Source: Sweltsa coloradensis
Taxonomy: Eukaryota; Arthropoda; Insecta; Plecoptera; Chloroperlidae
Direction: 5' to 3'
NCBI GenBank assembly: GCA_024449915.1
Contig: JAMZAV010003178.1
Location: 62,001-126,000, forward strand
DNA length: 64,000 nucleotides
How positions within the stretch are numbered: position 1 is the first letter of the stretch; each line of letters opens with the position of its first letter. Under the pieces are notes generated by a model, which worked only from the letters and a program-made list of their open reading frames with translations, did no database searches and was not told where the DNA came from. The translations under genes and the position numbers were made by a program. This document shows positions 10,944-22,519 of this stretch, in pieces.

Positions 10944-11736
10944 CTAGGAAGCTTCGTAAACGCTTTTTCAGGCGCATTGTTGGATGGGCGTAATTTTTTT
11001 AAACGAAAAAAGAGTAAAATTGCTATTTTCATGAGATTTTTTTTGATTGCGCTCAAATTTCACACCAATATAATAATTCATAACATTGAGTTTCTGTGAA
11101 AAAATAATTTCAATCGGATAAAGCATGTCGGCGTCTAAGAAAGTTTTAAAAGTCTAAGAAAGTTGAAAGTCTAAGAAATTTAAAAAATAAAATATTTGTA
11201 AAATTGCGATTATCACGAGAAATAATTTTTCGATTCCGCTCAAATTTCACACGAATACATCAATTCATAAAATTAAGTTTCTGTAAAAATATCATTACAA
11301 TCGGATAAAGCATGTAGGTGTTATAAGTCGAAGAAATTAAAAAATCGTAAGACTGCGATTTTCATTGGAAATAATTTTTCGATTACGCTGAAATTTCACA
11401 CGAATAAATTAATTCATAAAATAAAGGTTATGTGAAAAATTCATAACAATCAGATAAAGCATGTTGATTTTATAAGTCGAAGAAATTTTTAAAAAATCGA
11501 AAAAAATCGTAAAACTGCGATTTTTATGAGAAATAATTTTTCGATTGAGCTCAAAAACTTGGCAGTTCTAAGTTCAAAAATTTCGAAGGCCTCCAGAAAA
11601 TTTCATCGCAATTCGTGTATCGGTTTAGCCAGAATCATGTTGACAAACACACAAAAATACAGGGAAAAAAACATTCCAGATTTTTTTCTTCAGTGTAGTG
11701 AAATTGAATCTTCGCTTCGCTGGCTACGCTCATCCA
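10944..11736 (-). mobile_element. H2 Helentron-like element, decayed 3' end
   Basis: The 5' end (TACGCTCATCCAA read on the + strand) is intact at 11724-11736. The opposite end keeps TTGTTGGATGGGCG but its hairpin is mutated (AAACGCTTTTTCAGGCGCATTG), so this is an old copy. Confidence 0.6.
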
Positions 11737-12102
11737 AAAACATCTTATAAAACATTAAAGTGTGATTGTGTATGGTAAATATCCCTTCGATTGCATTCAA
11801 ATAAATAGCAATTTGCAAGTCCAAATGTCTAGGCCTATGTTTTGAAGGTTCCCAGAAAATGTAATCAATATTGGAGTAGCCAAGGCAAACTTCTAAAAGT
11901 GCTAAATGTTTTTTTCTTTCAAATCGCTTGATCACCAAATCTTCAGCACACATTCTGGACCACTTTTTGATTTTCATTTTTTTGCAAAATAACAATTGAA
12001 ACTCGGGTAGGGATTTTTATGGGTATAACCGTTGAGTGAATAATGTATAACTGGGTAAGAGCATGTCTATGATCAGTATAAAATAAAAGTGCAAATAATA
12101 AA

Positions 12103-12602
12103 TTAAGCGAGCGAAGCGAGCGTTTCCATTTGACTCCGCCGGAAAAAATAGTCACTAGCTTTTTTTTTTTTGTATGTCTGGCCATAATGTTCGAACGGAG
12201 GCTCGGATCGAGTTGAAATTTGGACCATCCGCAAGCTTCGTTCTCGATTGAATGCCATTAGTTTTGTGGCAAAATCGTTCAAAAAGTTATAAAGTTACAT
12301 TAAAGTTAATCGAAAGTTTTTTTTTTAAACTAAACGGCGACAAAATCTGAGGTGGCCAAATCATTTAGAATGTCCGTCCGGTCACGTAGCAATTTTATTT
12401 TGATCCTATAAGTAGTGTAGAAGGAAATTACATTTTAACAAAAGTAACGTTACCATGGCAACGAAAAGTCGCACGAAGCTGGAGCTTTTTTGGCTCATGA
12501 TAGCGGTCGCACGAAGATTCAGATCAGGTTGAAATTTAGACCATCAACAAATTATATAGCACGTGCTCGCTTATCAACGCGTCCAACTGAGCGTTTTCCT
12601 AG
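12103..12602 (+). mobile_element. H1 Helentron-like element, short copy
   Basis: Starts TTAAGCGAGCGAAGCGAGCG and ends GCTCGCTTATCAACGCG, hairpin AACGC...GCGTT, CTAG|T. The AAGCGAGC 5' end is inverted as GCTCGCTT before the hairpin. Internally shortened compared with the 0.7-0.8 kb copies. Confidence 0.7.
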
Positions 12603-12674
12603 TATATATTACATAGGTACGTTTGGGAAACTACTACGGTCAGTTACTAAAATATTGTTTTATCATTATCCACT

Positions 12675-12983
12675 ATGAATTCCATTCTAAAAAATTACAT
12701 TTGTAGCTTGAAAATAAAGAATCAGAAAAGTGTTACAGAATTTGCATGTACCCAAGCGGTTTTTATTGATTTGGCGGCAGTAATCCGTAAGGTGTTTGAG
12801 AAAGTTATTGAAGAGATTTGTTGTTTGGGGCTCCCGGCGAGATACAGCGTCCGTATCTACGATGACGCCGAGAGAGAACTGCCGTGTTGGCATCATTTGG
12901 AGAGATACAAGATATTTTTTCCAAGAATCCGTAATTTGCTTTTTTGCTTTTTCATTCATAGGTTTTTAATAATTTTCACTTGA
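12675..12983 (+). CDS. Unrecognised ORF or exon fragment
   Basis: A 102-codon open frame between two rolling-circle elements. The middle (about 12730-12930, e.g. VFEKVIEEICCLGLPARYSV and DDAERELPCWHHLERYK) looks coding-like, while both ends read as AT-rich low-complexity sequence. I do not recognise it. It could be one exon of a decayed transposon gene or of an unrelated host gene, or chance. Confidence 0.25.
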   Translation: MNSILKNYICSLKIKNQKSVTEFACTQAVFIDLAAVIRKVFEKVIEEICCLGLPARYSVRIYDDAERELPCWHHLERYKIFFPRIRNLLFCFFIHRFLIIFT

Positions 12984-13012
12984 ATTCTCACACTTCAGCA
13001 GTATTTATTGTA

Positions 13013-13780
13013 CTAGGAAAACGCTTAAGTCCCGCCGCGTTGTTGGATGAGCGTAATAGGTGCATTGAGCTGCCATGTGTTATGCGGATTTTCTGTTGTT
13101 CTGCGAAAAAATCATTACCAAGTCAAATTTATTTTTAATAAATTAAATAAAATTAAAAATTAACTTATTTTTTTTAAATTTTAATTAATCGTAATTTAAA
13201 AAAAAGAAAAAGATCGTCAAATTGAAATTTTCATAAGAAATAATTATTAGATTGCGCTCAAATTTAACACGAATATATAAATTCATAAAATTATTCTGTG
13301 AAAAAATCATTACAATAGGATAAAGCATGAAGGTGTATAAGCCAAAGAGCTGTTTAAAAAAAAAAAAAAAACGTAAAATTTCGATATTCATGAGAATAAT
13401 TTTTCGATTGCGCTCAAATTTCACACGAATATCTTAATTCATAAAATTAAGGTTATATGAAAAAATCATTAAACTCGAATAAAGCATGTAGGTGTTACAA
13501 GTCGAAGAATTTTTTTTAAATCGAAAAAAATCGTAAAAGTGCGATTTTAATAAAAAATAATTTTCCGATTGCGCTGAAAAACATGGCAGTTCTAAGTTCA
13601 GAGATTTCGAAGGCCTCCAGAAAATTTCATCGCAATTGGAGTATCGGTTTAGCCGGAATCGTGCTGACAAACACACAAAAATACAGAAAAAAGAAAGAAA
13701 AAAAACATTCCGGATTTTTTTCTCCAGTGTAGTGAAATGGAATCTTCGCTTCACTCGCTACGCTCGCTACGCTCATCCAA
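13013..13780 (-). mobile_element. H2 Helentron-like element
   Basis: On the + strand it runs from CTAGGAAAACGCTTAAG (3' end hairpin) to CGCTCATCCAA (5' end). Same internal AT-rich blocks as 1482-2234. Confidence 0.7.
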
Positions 13781-14035
13781 TTATAGGAAACTTGTCACAA
13801 ACAAAAAAATATATATTTGTATCTGACAATGACAGGTACTTCGTAAACTCGTAAAGTATATTTTATCTTCACCTAGAAATATTTTTAAAAAGGAAAAAGG
13901 AGCAAACAAAACAAAATGAAATCTCTGATTTCTGATTAAAATGTTAAAACAATGTGTAAAATCGTCTTGGCTATCATTTATGTGCAAATATTCTCGATCA
14001 TGCTATCACATTAGGTCTACTATGAAGCTCGATTA

Positions 14036-14781
14036 CTAGGAAAACGCTTAAGTCCCGCCGCGTTGTTGGATGAGCGTAATTGGTGCATTGAGCTGCAATG
14101 TGTTATGCGGATTTTCTGTTGTTCTGTGAAAATTACTACGTTGAAGATTTTTTTTAAATTAAATTAAATTTAAAAAAAAATTAACTTAATTTTTTTTTTT
14201 TTTTAATTAATCGTAATTCAAAAAAAGGAAAAAATCGTAATATTGAAATTTTCATAAGAAATAATCATTCGATTGCGCACAAATTTTACATAAATATATT
14301 AATTCATAAAATTATGGTTCTGTGAAGAAATCATTAGAATAGGATGAAGCAAGGTGTTATAAGCCGAAGAAATTTGAAAAATCGAAAAAAGTCGAAAATT
14401 GCGATTTTCGTAAAAAATAGTTTTTTGATAACGCTCAAATTTCACATGAATATATTAATTCATGAAATTACGGTTCTGTGAAAAAATCATTTCAATCGGT
14501 CAAAGCATGTAGGTGTTGTAAGTCGAAGAATTTTTTTTAAAAATAGTAAAATTGCGATTTTCATGAGAAATAATTTTTCGATTGTGCTCAAAAACGTGGC
14601 AGTTCTAAGTTCAGAGATTTCGAAGACCTCCATAAAATTGCATCGCAATCGGAGTATCGGTTCAGCCGGAATCGTGTAGACAAACACACAAAAATACAAA
14701 AAAAAGAAAGAAAACAAAAATCTTTTTTTTTCTCCAGTGTAGTGAAATGGAATCTTCGCTTCGCTCGCTACGCTCATCCAA
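14036..14781 (-). mobile_element. H2 Helentron-like element
   Basis: Same orientation as, and 255 bases downstream of, the copy at 13013. Intact CTAGGAAAACGC end and TACGCTCATCCAA end. The two copies could be a tandem pair from one event or two insertions. Confidence 0.7.
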
Positions 14782-15300
14782 TAATATATTAAGCCAACCA
14801 TCGATGAACAGTGCTATATTTGTGTCCAATGGTAAATATACAATAACTGATTCTATATTATTGTGTGTATTTTATACAACGTACATGAAACTTGTTCTCC
14901 ACATTTCTCGACACAATGTAAATAAATATTTTTCTACCACTACAGATTACTTTCAATAACCCTAATCCCCCCCCCCATTCTCTCCTCTCTCTCTTTTTTA
15001 AAACAAAATATGGTTTTGTTTTGCGAGTCTGAATGCTTTTTTGCCATTACCATTATTTCAACGCTGAAATTTTGAATTCATCATATTAATTGCACACATA
15101 AATTATTATTTATTAGTGGAACACATTGTTACAAAATTTGTCAATTGCTTGTGACCATATTCCCGGATTGCCCAGTGTATAACGTACGTATAAGAAAATA
15201 ATAAGTTTTGTGGCTGCTTTTCTCAGTGTGCGTTTCTTCTGTGTCTTGCAGTCCTATTGTTTGTATTCTGTACTGTGTTCCGCTACTGAATTCGTATTGT
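14782..15300. other. Non-coding AT-rich sequence
   Basis: No feature beyond a short C/T-rich run near 14967-14998. Confidence 0.4.
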
Positions 15301-15308
15301 AACTGGCT

Positions 15309-15690
15309 CAGTGGTGTATCCAGGTATATATTCATAAAAGGGGGGTTAACCAAATTAATCTATAGATATGTACCAAACGAAGGCTAAGTGGGGGATCAAG
15401 GGGCCTGCCTGCCTGCCCCCAGGAAAAATGTCTCCTTCTGTGCGTTAAACATCGCAATGACCTACTTTTTATCTACTAAAATCCAAAAGTTTTCGCTTTC
15501 AAGGTCATTTTGGTGAAAATCTGTGAGTTTTTTAAAACATCACCAACTTTGTATCTACTAAAATCCTCTTTTGGTCAGTTGGTAATCTGCCTTTAGTATT
15601 GCGATAAAACAGTTATTCTATATTCTAAATTTGAAACGTGCACTTTCACATTTTTTGGTAAAGGCCCCCCCCCCCTTGGATACCCCACTG
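15309..15690. mobile_element. hAT-like MITE
   Basis: Ends CAGTGGTGTATCCAGG and CCTTGGATACCCCACTG, with 8-bp duplication AACTGGCT at 15301-15308 and 15691-15698. G and C runs lie inside each end. Confidence 0.85.
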
Positions 15691-15698
15691 AACTGGCT

Positions 15699-16486
15699 AC
15701 AGAGGACCGTCTGTGCCCAGCATTCCTTCCCTTTGAGCACGTACATTTCAATAAATAATATGATAATACAAATATGCTGCACATTTGAGGCAACTAGAAC
15801 TAGGCCTACGTAGAAGATAGAACACCATCTGGGATCGCCTAAATCGTCTTCGGTGAACAAGAACTTTCCCTGCGAGACCTGGCAACGCTGTTTGCCTCAT
15901 GGTTTGCTTCTGCTGACGCATCGGCATATTAGACTGCGCAGTTTCTCCAGCATAGATTGTCTAGTTCCCTTCTTTATGAGATAGAGAAGTCACCAACCGT
16001 GTTTGAGTCTTATCTTTGGTTGGGTCAAGTCAAACTAAATGGAGATAATTTAGCTCATGTGTCATGACGGACCATGCACACACGCGCGTAGAAAGGGGGA
16101 GGGGGGATCCCCCCTCATTTATTCCCGTGACGTGTGACCTGTGACCTCCCCACTATTTTCACCGATTTTCACATACCCCCACTCTTCAGAATGTTAAATA
16201 TCGGCCACAAAACTGGATAACTCGTCGCCTTCAAATAGTAATAAAATAGTGAAACAGGTGTTTCCTTACCCAATCTTTGAAGAAGTAGAATGGGTTGTGT
16301 TGTTGCACTTACCTAGAAACAAAAGAAAACATATTTGTATAATCGAATGGTATAAACGAAATAGTTAATCCTGTTTCTATTCCCGGCAGACATCTTATTT
16401 AGTATGGAAACAGAAGAAAAGGTGTTTGCTTTCTATTTATTTGCTACACATATTGCACACATAAAGTTAAAAATGTATTTTTAAAA
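15699..16486. other. Intergenic sequence with a G/C-run fragment
   Basis: A likely hAT-related fragment lies near 16083-16190 (G run, GGATCCCCCC). No gene is seen. Confidence 0.4.
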
Positions 16487-16783
16487 TCGCTGGTATATTT
16501 CCATACTGTTCTAAATCCATTTTTTGAAAAATCGAGTTAGGCATTCCAGCTTGTTCTATGTACATTTATCTAACATTTTAGCGAAAAAAAAAAGCAAAAA
16601 TACTTTTGTAAAGGGTCATACTGACGATTCCATTTTGTTCTAATTACACAAACGCACCATTCCTCCGATCCATAGTGTTCCATATCCGCTTATACCGCAA
16701 AACACTAACATAATTAATTCCAGGTTGTTCTATATCCACGAACCAATAAACTGTTAGCTTTGTCACTCGCCGCCCAATAAGCG

Positions 16784-17062
16784 GTGCGTTTGTATCACCT
16801 GTTGCAATACTACCCGCGGAAGTATTTCAAACTTACGTGCGTTGATCATATTAAATTTGAGATTGTGATTTGTGAAGTGACGTGTAAAGTGAGTGAGGAC
16901 GTCAAAGTGTTTGAAGCAGGTGCGGATACATCTGCAGAGGGTGATGCCAAAGAAGATGTATTATCATTATTTGATGGTGGCAGCTCAGATGAGGATTTTA
17001 TTGACCCCACTCCAACAAAAAATATGCCACAAAAAGTGTGTCAAATACCTCAAATTGATTGA
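16784..17062 (+). CDS. ORF inside the transposon, acidic, unrecognised
   Basis: 92 codons with an acidic segment (DVLSLFDGGSSDEDFID) followed by a stop. Such acidic N-terminal stretches occur in piggyBac-type transposases, but no catalytic part follows, so the link is speculative. Confidence 0.25.
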   Translation: MRLYHLLQYYPRKYFKLTCVDHIKFEIVICEVTCKVSEDVKVFEAGADTSAEGDAKEDVLSLFDGGSSDEDFIDPTPTKNMPQKVCQIPQID

Positions 17063-17931
17063 GTTGCTCCTCTATGATAGAAACTCTAGAACAAAGTTTT
17101 GGGCAAGAAGGTCTAGACCAAAGAAAATGCAATGATGATTGTAATGTTTTATTTAATTAAACCTGCAGACTGGCACTTACTTTATTAAATGAATATGTGA
17201 TGGCATTTTAAATGTCATTGTCAATTAATAGACCTAAAAGTTCACTGGTTACGACGTACTAGAAACCTTTGCCTACTTGTAAACCTATAAGTAGTTTAGC
17301 TTAGACCTAGGGTACTATAGAAACCAATGCCTTCCCACAGAGCAAATGGTGGAAACAGGAATCAATGTAATTGACTGGCGCGTCACATATTGGGTCCAGC
17401 CAAGATGAACAGGCACGCACACCTGCATGCGCTCGACTGGGTCGCGTTGTGTTCGCAACAGGCGGCGACTGATTGCAAGATTGTCGGCAATATACAAAGC
17501 TGTTACAAATCAAACAATACCGATTCACTGCTAACTAAAATTTAATGATCACTGTTTTAAAGCAATTGTGCTGTGTTTTTATTTACATAATATGTTTGTG
17601 TAAAAAGTGAGAAACAGCAAATAACAGTCGGTGAACTACTGTATCGAAAACACTGGGCACTGGCGGTTCTACGCAGAGCCGTATAATAGCATTTTTTTTT
17701 AAATAAAAAATAAAAAATGGATTGCACATAATATAAATCTCAATTGCCTACCTGCCGGTATAATCTACCTATCCTAAATAGGAAAGTCATTTAATAAGTC
17801 TGGTATACTAAAACATAAATTCATTGGGGAACTATAAATGGCTAGAAAATAAGCGCCACAGATGAGATTTAAGATTAAAATTGTACAGGACGTCACTCCA
17901 AGCTATTGTTATGTATACGGGAGTAATAATA

Positions 17932-18470
17932 AAAATGTGGACATAGAACACAGCACCTTCATTGAACAGTTCCAACCGCTGTTCATTGTTCCATATCAAT
18001 GCAAAAAACTTTTTAAAACTTTTCGTATATAAACTGTACAATTTTTTCTACTTTTTAAGTGGGTTATCATAACTGCATGTCAAAAGGTGTCTTCTGTGAA
18101 ATTTTCAGACTCAAATTTTAGGGGCATGGGCAACAACAGGACCTTTAGACGCCTTTATCTCCGAATGACACCGAACGGATATAGAACAGTCTGGAAATAA
18201 ATGTGGATATAGAACAAAGCGCGTTCACTGAACAGTCCCAGCCGCTGTCCATTTGTTCCATATCCAATGCAAAAAAACTTTAAAAAAATCCTGTATTAAA
18301 ACTGTATAATTTTTTCTACTTTTTAAAGTGGGTTATCAAAACTGCACATCGAAAGGTGTCTTCTGTGAAATTTTCAGCCACTAATCTTTGATAGGGGCAT
18401 GGAAAAAAATACTGAACCTTTAGACGCCTTTATCTCCGAATGACACGGAACGGATATAGAACAGTCTGGA
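17932..18470. repeat. Two-copy tandem duplication, about 267-bp unit
   Basis: The block AATGTGGAYATAGAACA... to ...AACAGTCTGGAAATA occurs at about 17932-18198 and again at about 18199-18470, with scattered substitutions. It duplicates the right terminal part of the enclosing transposon. Confidence 0.7.
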
Positions 18471-18727
18471 AATATGCCAGCGAAATATAAAAATAAAATC
18501 AATCATAAAACATCTATTCTCGAAATTTGTTTTATAAAAACGTAAATACTAAACCACTTTTCAAAAAGACCTTTGTTTCAAATGTTTATACCTCGCAAAT
18601 GAATTGATAATTTTAGATTTATCCAAAGAGTATATTTTGTCAGGCTAATCAAAACATAACTTCATCCATCCTTGTAATGAAGGTAAGACGAGAACAAGGA
18701 CCGTTGAATTGATTGTGATTGTTACGT

Positions 18728-18796
18728 ATGCATTTAATTATTTCGATTTTGGCATTAGAAAGTAGACCATTTCTAAATCGAAATAATTAAATGCAT
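18728..18796. repeat. Perfect 22-bp inverted repeat hairpin
   Basis: Arms 18728-18749 and 18775-18796 (ATGCATTTAATTATTTCG and its complement) with a 25-base loop. Confidence 0.7.
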
Positions 18797-18931
18797 TTGT
18801 AAATAACAAATATTATATTTATGTTAAACTGTAAATGATAAGAATACAATATATTATGCGTCAACAGAAAGAATCACAATCGTAATTCTTGGTAACCTTA
18901 CAATCAGAATTCATTGAGATGTGTCTGTGTA

Positions 18932-19001
18932 CACCCGGCGTCAGAAGTAAATCAATGAATTTTACAATACCCAGCCCTTAATTTACTTCTGGTGCCGGGT
19001 G
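18932..19001. repeat. Short inverted repeat (micro-MITE or hairpin)
   Basis: Arms CACCCGGCGTCAGAAGTAAA (18932-) and its near complement ending GGTGCCGGGTG (-19001), with a 28-base loop. Confidence 0.65.
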
Positions 19002-21166
19002 AAAATATAGCAGTAAATAATTGTCAACTGATAAGTACAGTTTTCGAAAGTCATCACTAATCGGGCCAAGGCTTCTCAATGGTCAGCGCTGCACCATTAT
19101 TAATCGCATTTGTGTTGTTCGCACCAATCATAAAGTTTCTTTACCGTCAAGATTATTTAGTTAGAAAAAGGATTAGTTTTTTCTTGAAAGTCTAATTTCA
19201 TTATTTCAGAAACAATATTTTGAATAACAAATTATACATCGTTTTATAGGAAATACCCAAAACGCTGTTCTTAACTGTTGGTCAAATATGAAGTCGAAAA
19301 CGGGGAAAAAATAAGGTAAAGATAAAAAAAATGGTAATCAATAGTAAATGATTTCCATAGTGTAATGTATCCGAATATTCCTCCTCCTTTCTCTGGAATG
19401 TTCGGTTTGTTTCGAAATCGTCATAAACCTATCATCAACTCTAGTGGAGATTTCAACTCCCGTGTAGGCGATGAACTCGTGGAAATGCATGTTCAACAAA
19501 ACAAAACAAAGGAGCTTGCGCATGTAAATATAAAATACACTTTCATACACATTTTATATGACTACAGCGGTTGGAATAACTATAATTGATTGAACTAGGG
19601 GGGGGGGGGGGGGGAGGGCGTAAGAAGGTGGGTGGAATCCGGAAGGAGAATCCCCCCCCCCCCCCTTAGCCCACTTTGACAACGCCACGATTCCAGCCGA
19701 AAATGTGTGTTGGCACTTTTTGATCTCATAATCGTCATCATTCCTTCGTAATTTTCCATCGATAAAGATTTTTTTTGTGTATACTCGGAAAGGTGATGCA
19801 TATCTTTCTTCATGACTTGTTTTCAAAATTCGGATCCCGAGTGGTTACGCTAAATTTGTAATTATCGACCATAAAAAATAATATATATTTCGTTTTGAGA
19901 ATCGCATGAAAACAAAAACCAAAAAAAAATCCAAAAAAAAACAGTGGGTTGTGTACGAATATGATATGGAAGAACTTTTTAGATATCTGTTGGAGCGTGG
20001 AAACAGAACGAGAAAATAGGTGTTGATTCTGCAAGTAATTCGAAAAGTACGAGAGAGTTCTGCACTCTAGACGCTCAGCGCCCGCACTCAAGTCTCGGAA
20101 GACTAAAGCGACCGACTCAGTAGCATTGGCGGGGGGACTGTGGGGGCGATCGCCCCCCTTCCCTCCGTTATACATGAAGGGTTACTATCTATTCTGTAAT
20201 GATTATAACAATCCTGTAACGTGATAACATACCAAACTGTGTGATATATCAGTAAATCTAATGAACTTGTTGAAATATTCCCTCTCTAAAGTCATGTAAA
20301 ACACGTGTTTGACAACTTCCTTCAAAATAAATTCCCTGCTCTAACGTAACCGCACTAAGGGCACTAACTAAATCGCCCCCCCCCCTTCCTCCTTCTAGAG
20401 GTCCTGGCTGGATCCGACTCTGCAGTCAGTAGTGGTGACACGGCATCCGAATACATAACATAAGGTCAAACACTGATTATCAGTTAGTTTCTACCACGGT
20501 TGCAAATACCGAACTAGAGGCTGAGAATAAGATAGTCATAATCTCAATGACGTCACCACCAGTTTAAGCTGAAATACACTACTCCATCTCCGTCCAATCG
20601 AGAAGTTCCTCCTTCGCTGAACGAATCAACCGGAAGCTACATTCAGCAGAAACGAGACTAGTGCATGAGAATTGAACAAGTTTTGTTTTCCCAAGCTAAA
20701 ACAGTTCAACAGAATTGAGATAATGACATCACTATGGCCAAGATGACTCACCTGATAACAGCCAATCATACACGAGAGCCACGAACTTCAGACAGAAACA
20801 GCGTTGCCAGGTGAGCTCCGAGAAGAAGAATATGAGAGATAAAGTAAAAATAAAGTTATATTTACATTCGCCTACTCAGTCATATAACTGGGTTTTAGTG
20901 GGATAAAGAGGTTACAAACCCTCACAATCGACGCCGACGCTTTCGATTTGTGAATAATGGACAGCCATAGTTGAGTAATTGAAACACGAAACGATTGCAC
21001 CATTGTTTGGCCACTAGTACGACAACAATTAATAATAATTACGACGGCTCCAAAGCTACCCTTTACAAAACCGAAGTACAATGATGGTTTTAAAAGTACA
21101 TGCATATTCTGTATGATGGTTGTTGCTACTTGCATTGTTATTCGAGATGACAATGAGTGACGAAAG
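19002..21166. other. Non-coding region with poly-G/C fragments and a gene-unit relic
   Basis: Contains G/C-run fragments at 19600-19666 and 20130-20165, and a decayed minus-strand SINE-like piece near 20876-21080. About 19840-20105 resembles intron 2 of gene B (entered separately). No gene is seen. Confidence 0.4.
19840..20105 (+). pseudogene. Possible relic of a fifth NPL gene unit (intron sequence only)
   Basis: Words such as CGCATGAAAACAAAA, GTGGAAACAGAACGAGAAAA and GCACTCTAGACGCTCAGCG parallel gene B intron 2 at about 38090-38230 and gene C at about 46800-46980, in the same order. No exon is found beside it. Confidence 0.4.
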
Positions 21167-21222
21167 CAGTGGCGTATCCAGGAATGTACAATGGGGGGGG
21201 GTCGACTCGACATGCCTTACAG

Positions 21223-22173
21223 CAGTGACGTAACTACGGGAGGGCAGCCGAATTTGGTCAGGGGGAACGAGGGGGGGGTGCACAATTTTAATTTTACGTG
21301 AGGTATTTATTGAGATATAAAAATATTGATATACTTCTCTTATTTTGCTATTTTTTCATATCTTTTATAGGAGTTTTGTAAAAAAAAAAAAAACAAAACA
21401 ACGCCAATCACTCTCTTAGAATCGAAAAACATTCCGAGACTGTGCGCCCCGGAACTGCATTACCATACCCCCATGCAGACATCCCCATTGTAGATCATGT
21501 ACTTTACACAGGAAATAGCGTATACCCACACATACATATTTTGAGATGATACTACTACTGCAGTGGCGTATCCAAGGGGGGGGGGGAGGGGGGGGACAAA
21601 AAAAACCCTTTTGCAAAAAAAATGTGGAAGTGCAATTAAACGTTTCTGCAATCATATGTACATTATGCACTTTTCAACGTTTATTTTCTAAATTTGCTTT
21701 TGTTTGATGAATGTTTTAATTTATGCATGTCATAATAATTATTAAAATGCAAAAGAATTAATGAAATGTATCACTTAATTGTTTTTAACCATTCATGTGC
21801 CTGAATATCCTTTTAGTAGTGGAACTTTATGTAGGTGTATCAAGTAAAAGCCCCCTTTTTATATAATTTTATATAAAAAAGGGGCTTTTACTTGATTGAA
21901 AGTTGGTCATTGTGATTCTCTAAAACGCACAGATTTTCACCAAAATGACCTTGAAAATGAAAGTTTTTCCGGGGGGCTAGCCCCCCGGACCCCCGTTTAT
22001 GGTTTGGTATATCTATAAGAACATTGGTCAATCACCCCCCCCCTTTATCAATTCCTGGATACGCCACTGTACTACTGACTCCCCTTTCACTAGTAATGCT
22101 GACCATTGATCTTTAAAAGTAACAAAAATGATCAACTCCTCACCCCCAAAAAACAAGATTAGTTACGTCACTG
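21223..22173. mobile_element. Middle hAT-like MITE of the nest
   Basis: Ends CAGTGACGTAACTACGGG and TTAGTTACGTCACTG. Flanks CCTTACAG and CCTAACAG differ at one base, compatible with an aged 8-bp duplication. Confidence 0.7.
21561..22069. mobile_element. Inner hAT-like MITE of the nest
   Basis: Ends CAGTGGCGTATCCA and TGGATACGCCACTG, with perfect 8-bp duplication TACTACTG (21553-21560 and 22070-22077). A palindrome around 21850-21892 (AAAAGCCCC...GGGGCTTTT) lies inside. Confidence 0.85.
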
Positions 22174-22519
22174 CCTAACAGTAACACTAACAGGGAAGGG
22201 GTCTGGGGCAAAGCACCAGTCGCCGGAGACACATATGACGATTTGAACGCCTGCAAAATGTAAACAAGTTTTAAAATCATATTATACAATTGCAAGAAAA
22301 TGAATTTTTCTCACATTTGACGTTTTTAACGAATCAAATCAAATACTAAGTGCATGGGGGGGGGGGGGTTGAACCCCATAACCCCCTTGGATACGCCACT
22401 GGGTGATAGATTAGAATGATGATGAAAGATTACAAAGACACATGCCTTACGCGGTATTCGAACCCACGTCCACAAAAAGTGGGTATAATCTACTTTTTAA
22501 TAGTGTTATTGTTAACTTA

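Larger units (their letters stand above)
16487..18485. mobile_element. DNA transposon with about 30-bp terminal inverted repeats, unclassified
   Basis: Left end TCGCTGGTATATTTCCATAC (about 16487) is matched inverted at the right end (about 18465-18485, GGAAATATGCCAGCGA), continuing into TGTTCTATATCC-like words. A 92-codon ORF lies inside and the right part is tandemly duplicated. No clear target duplication is seen, so the superfamily is open. Confidence 0.5.
21167..22401. mobile_element. Outer hAT-like MITE of a three-level nest
   Basis: Ends CAGTGGCGTATCCAGG and CCTTGGATACGCCACTG. Its flanks (GACGAAAG and GGTGATAG) do not match, so the outer pair could belong to different copies. Confidence 0.5.

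Noticed and set aside
21167..22401. 8-bp duplication for the outer nested MITE
   Set aside because: GACGAAAG and GGTGATAG do not match well enough. The pairing of these ends is kept only as a possibility.
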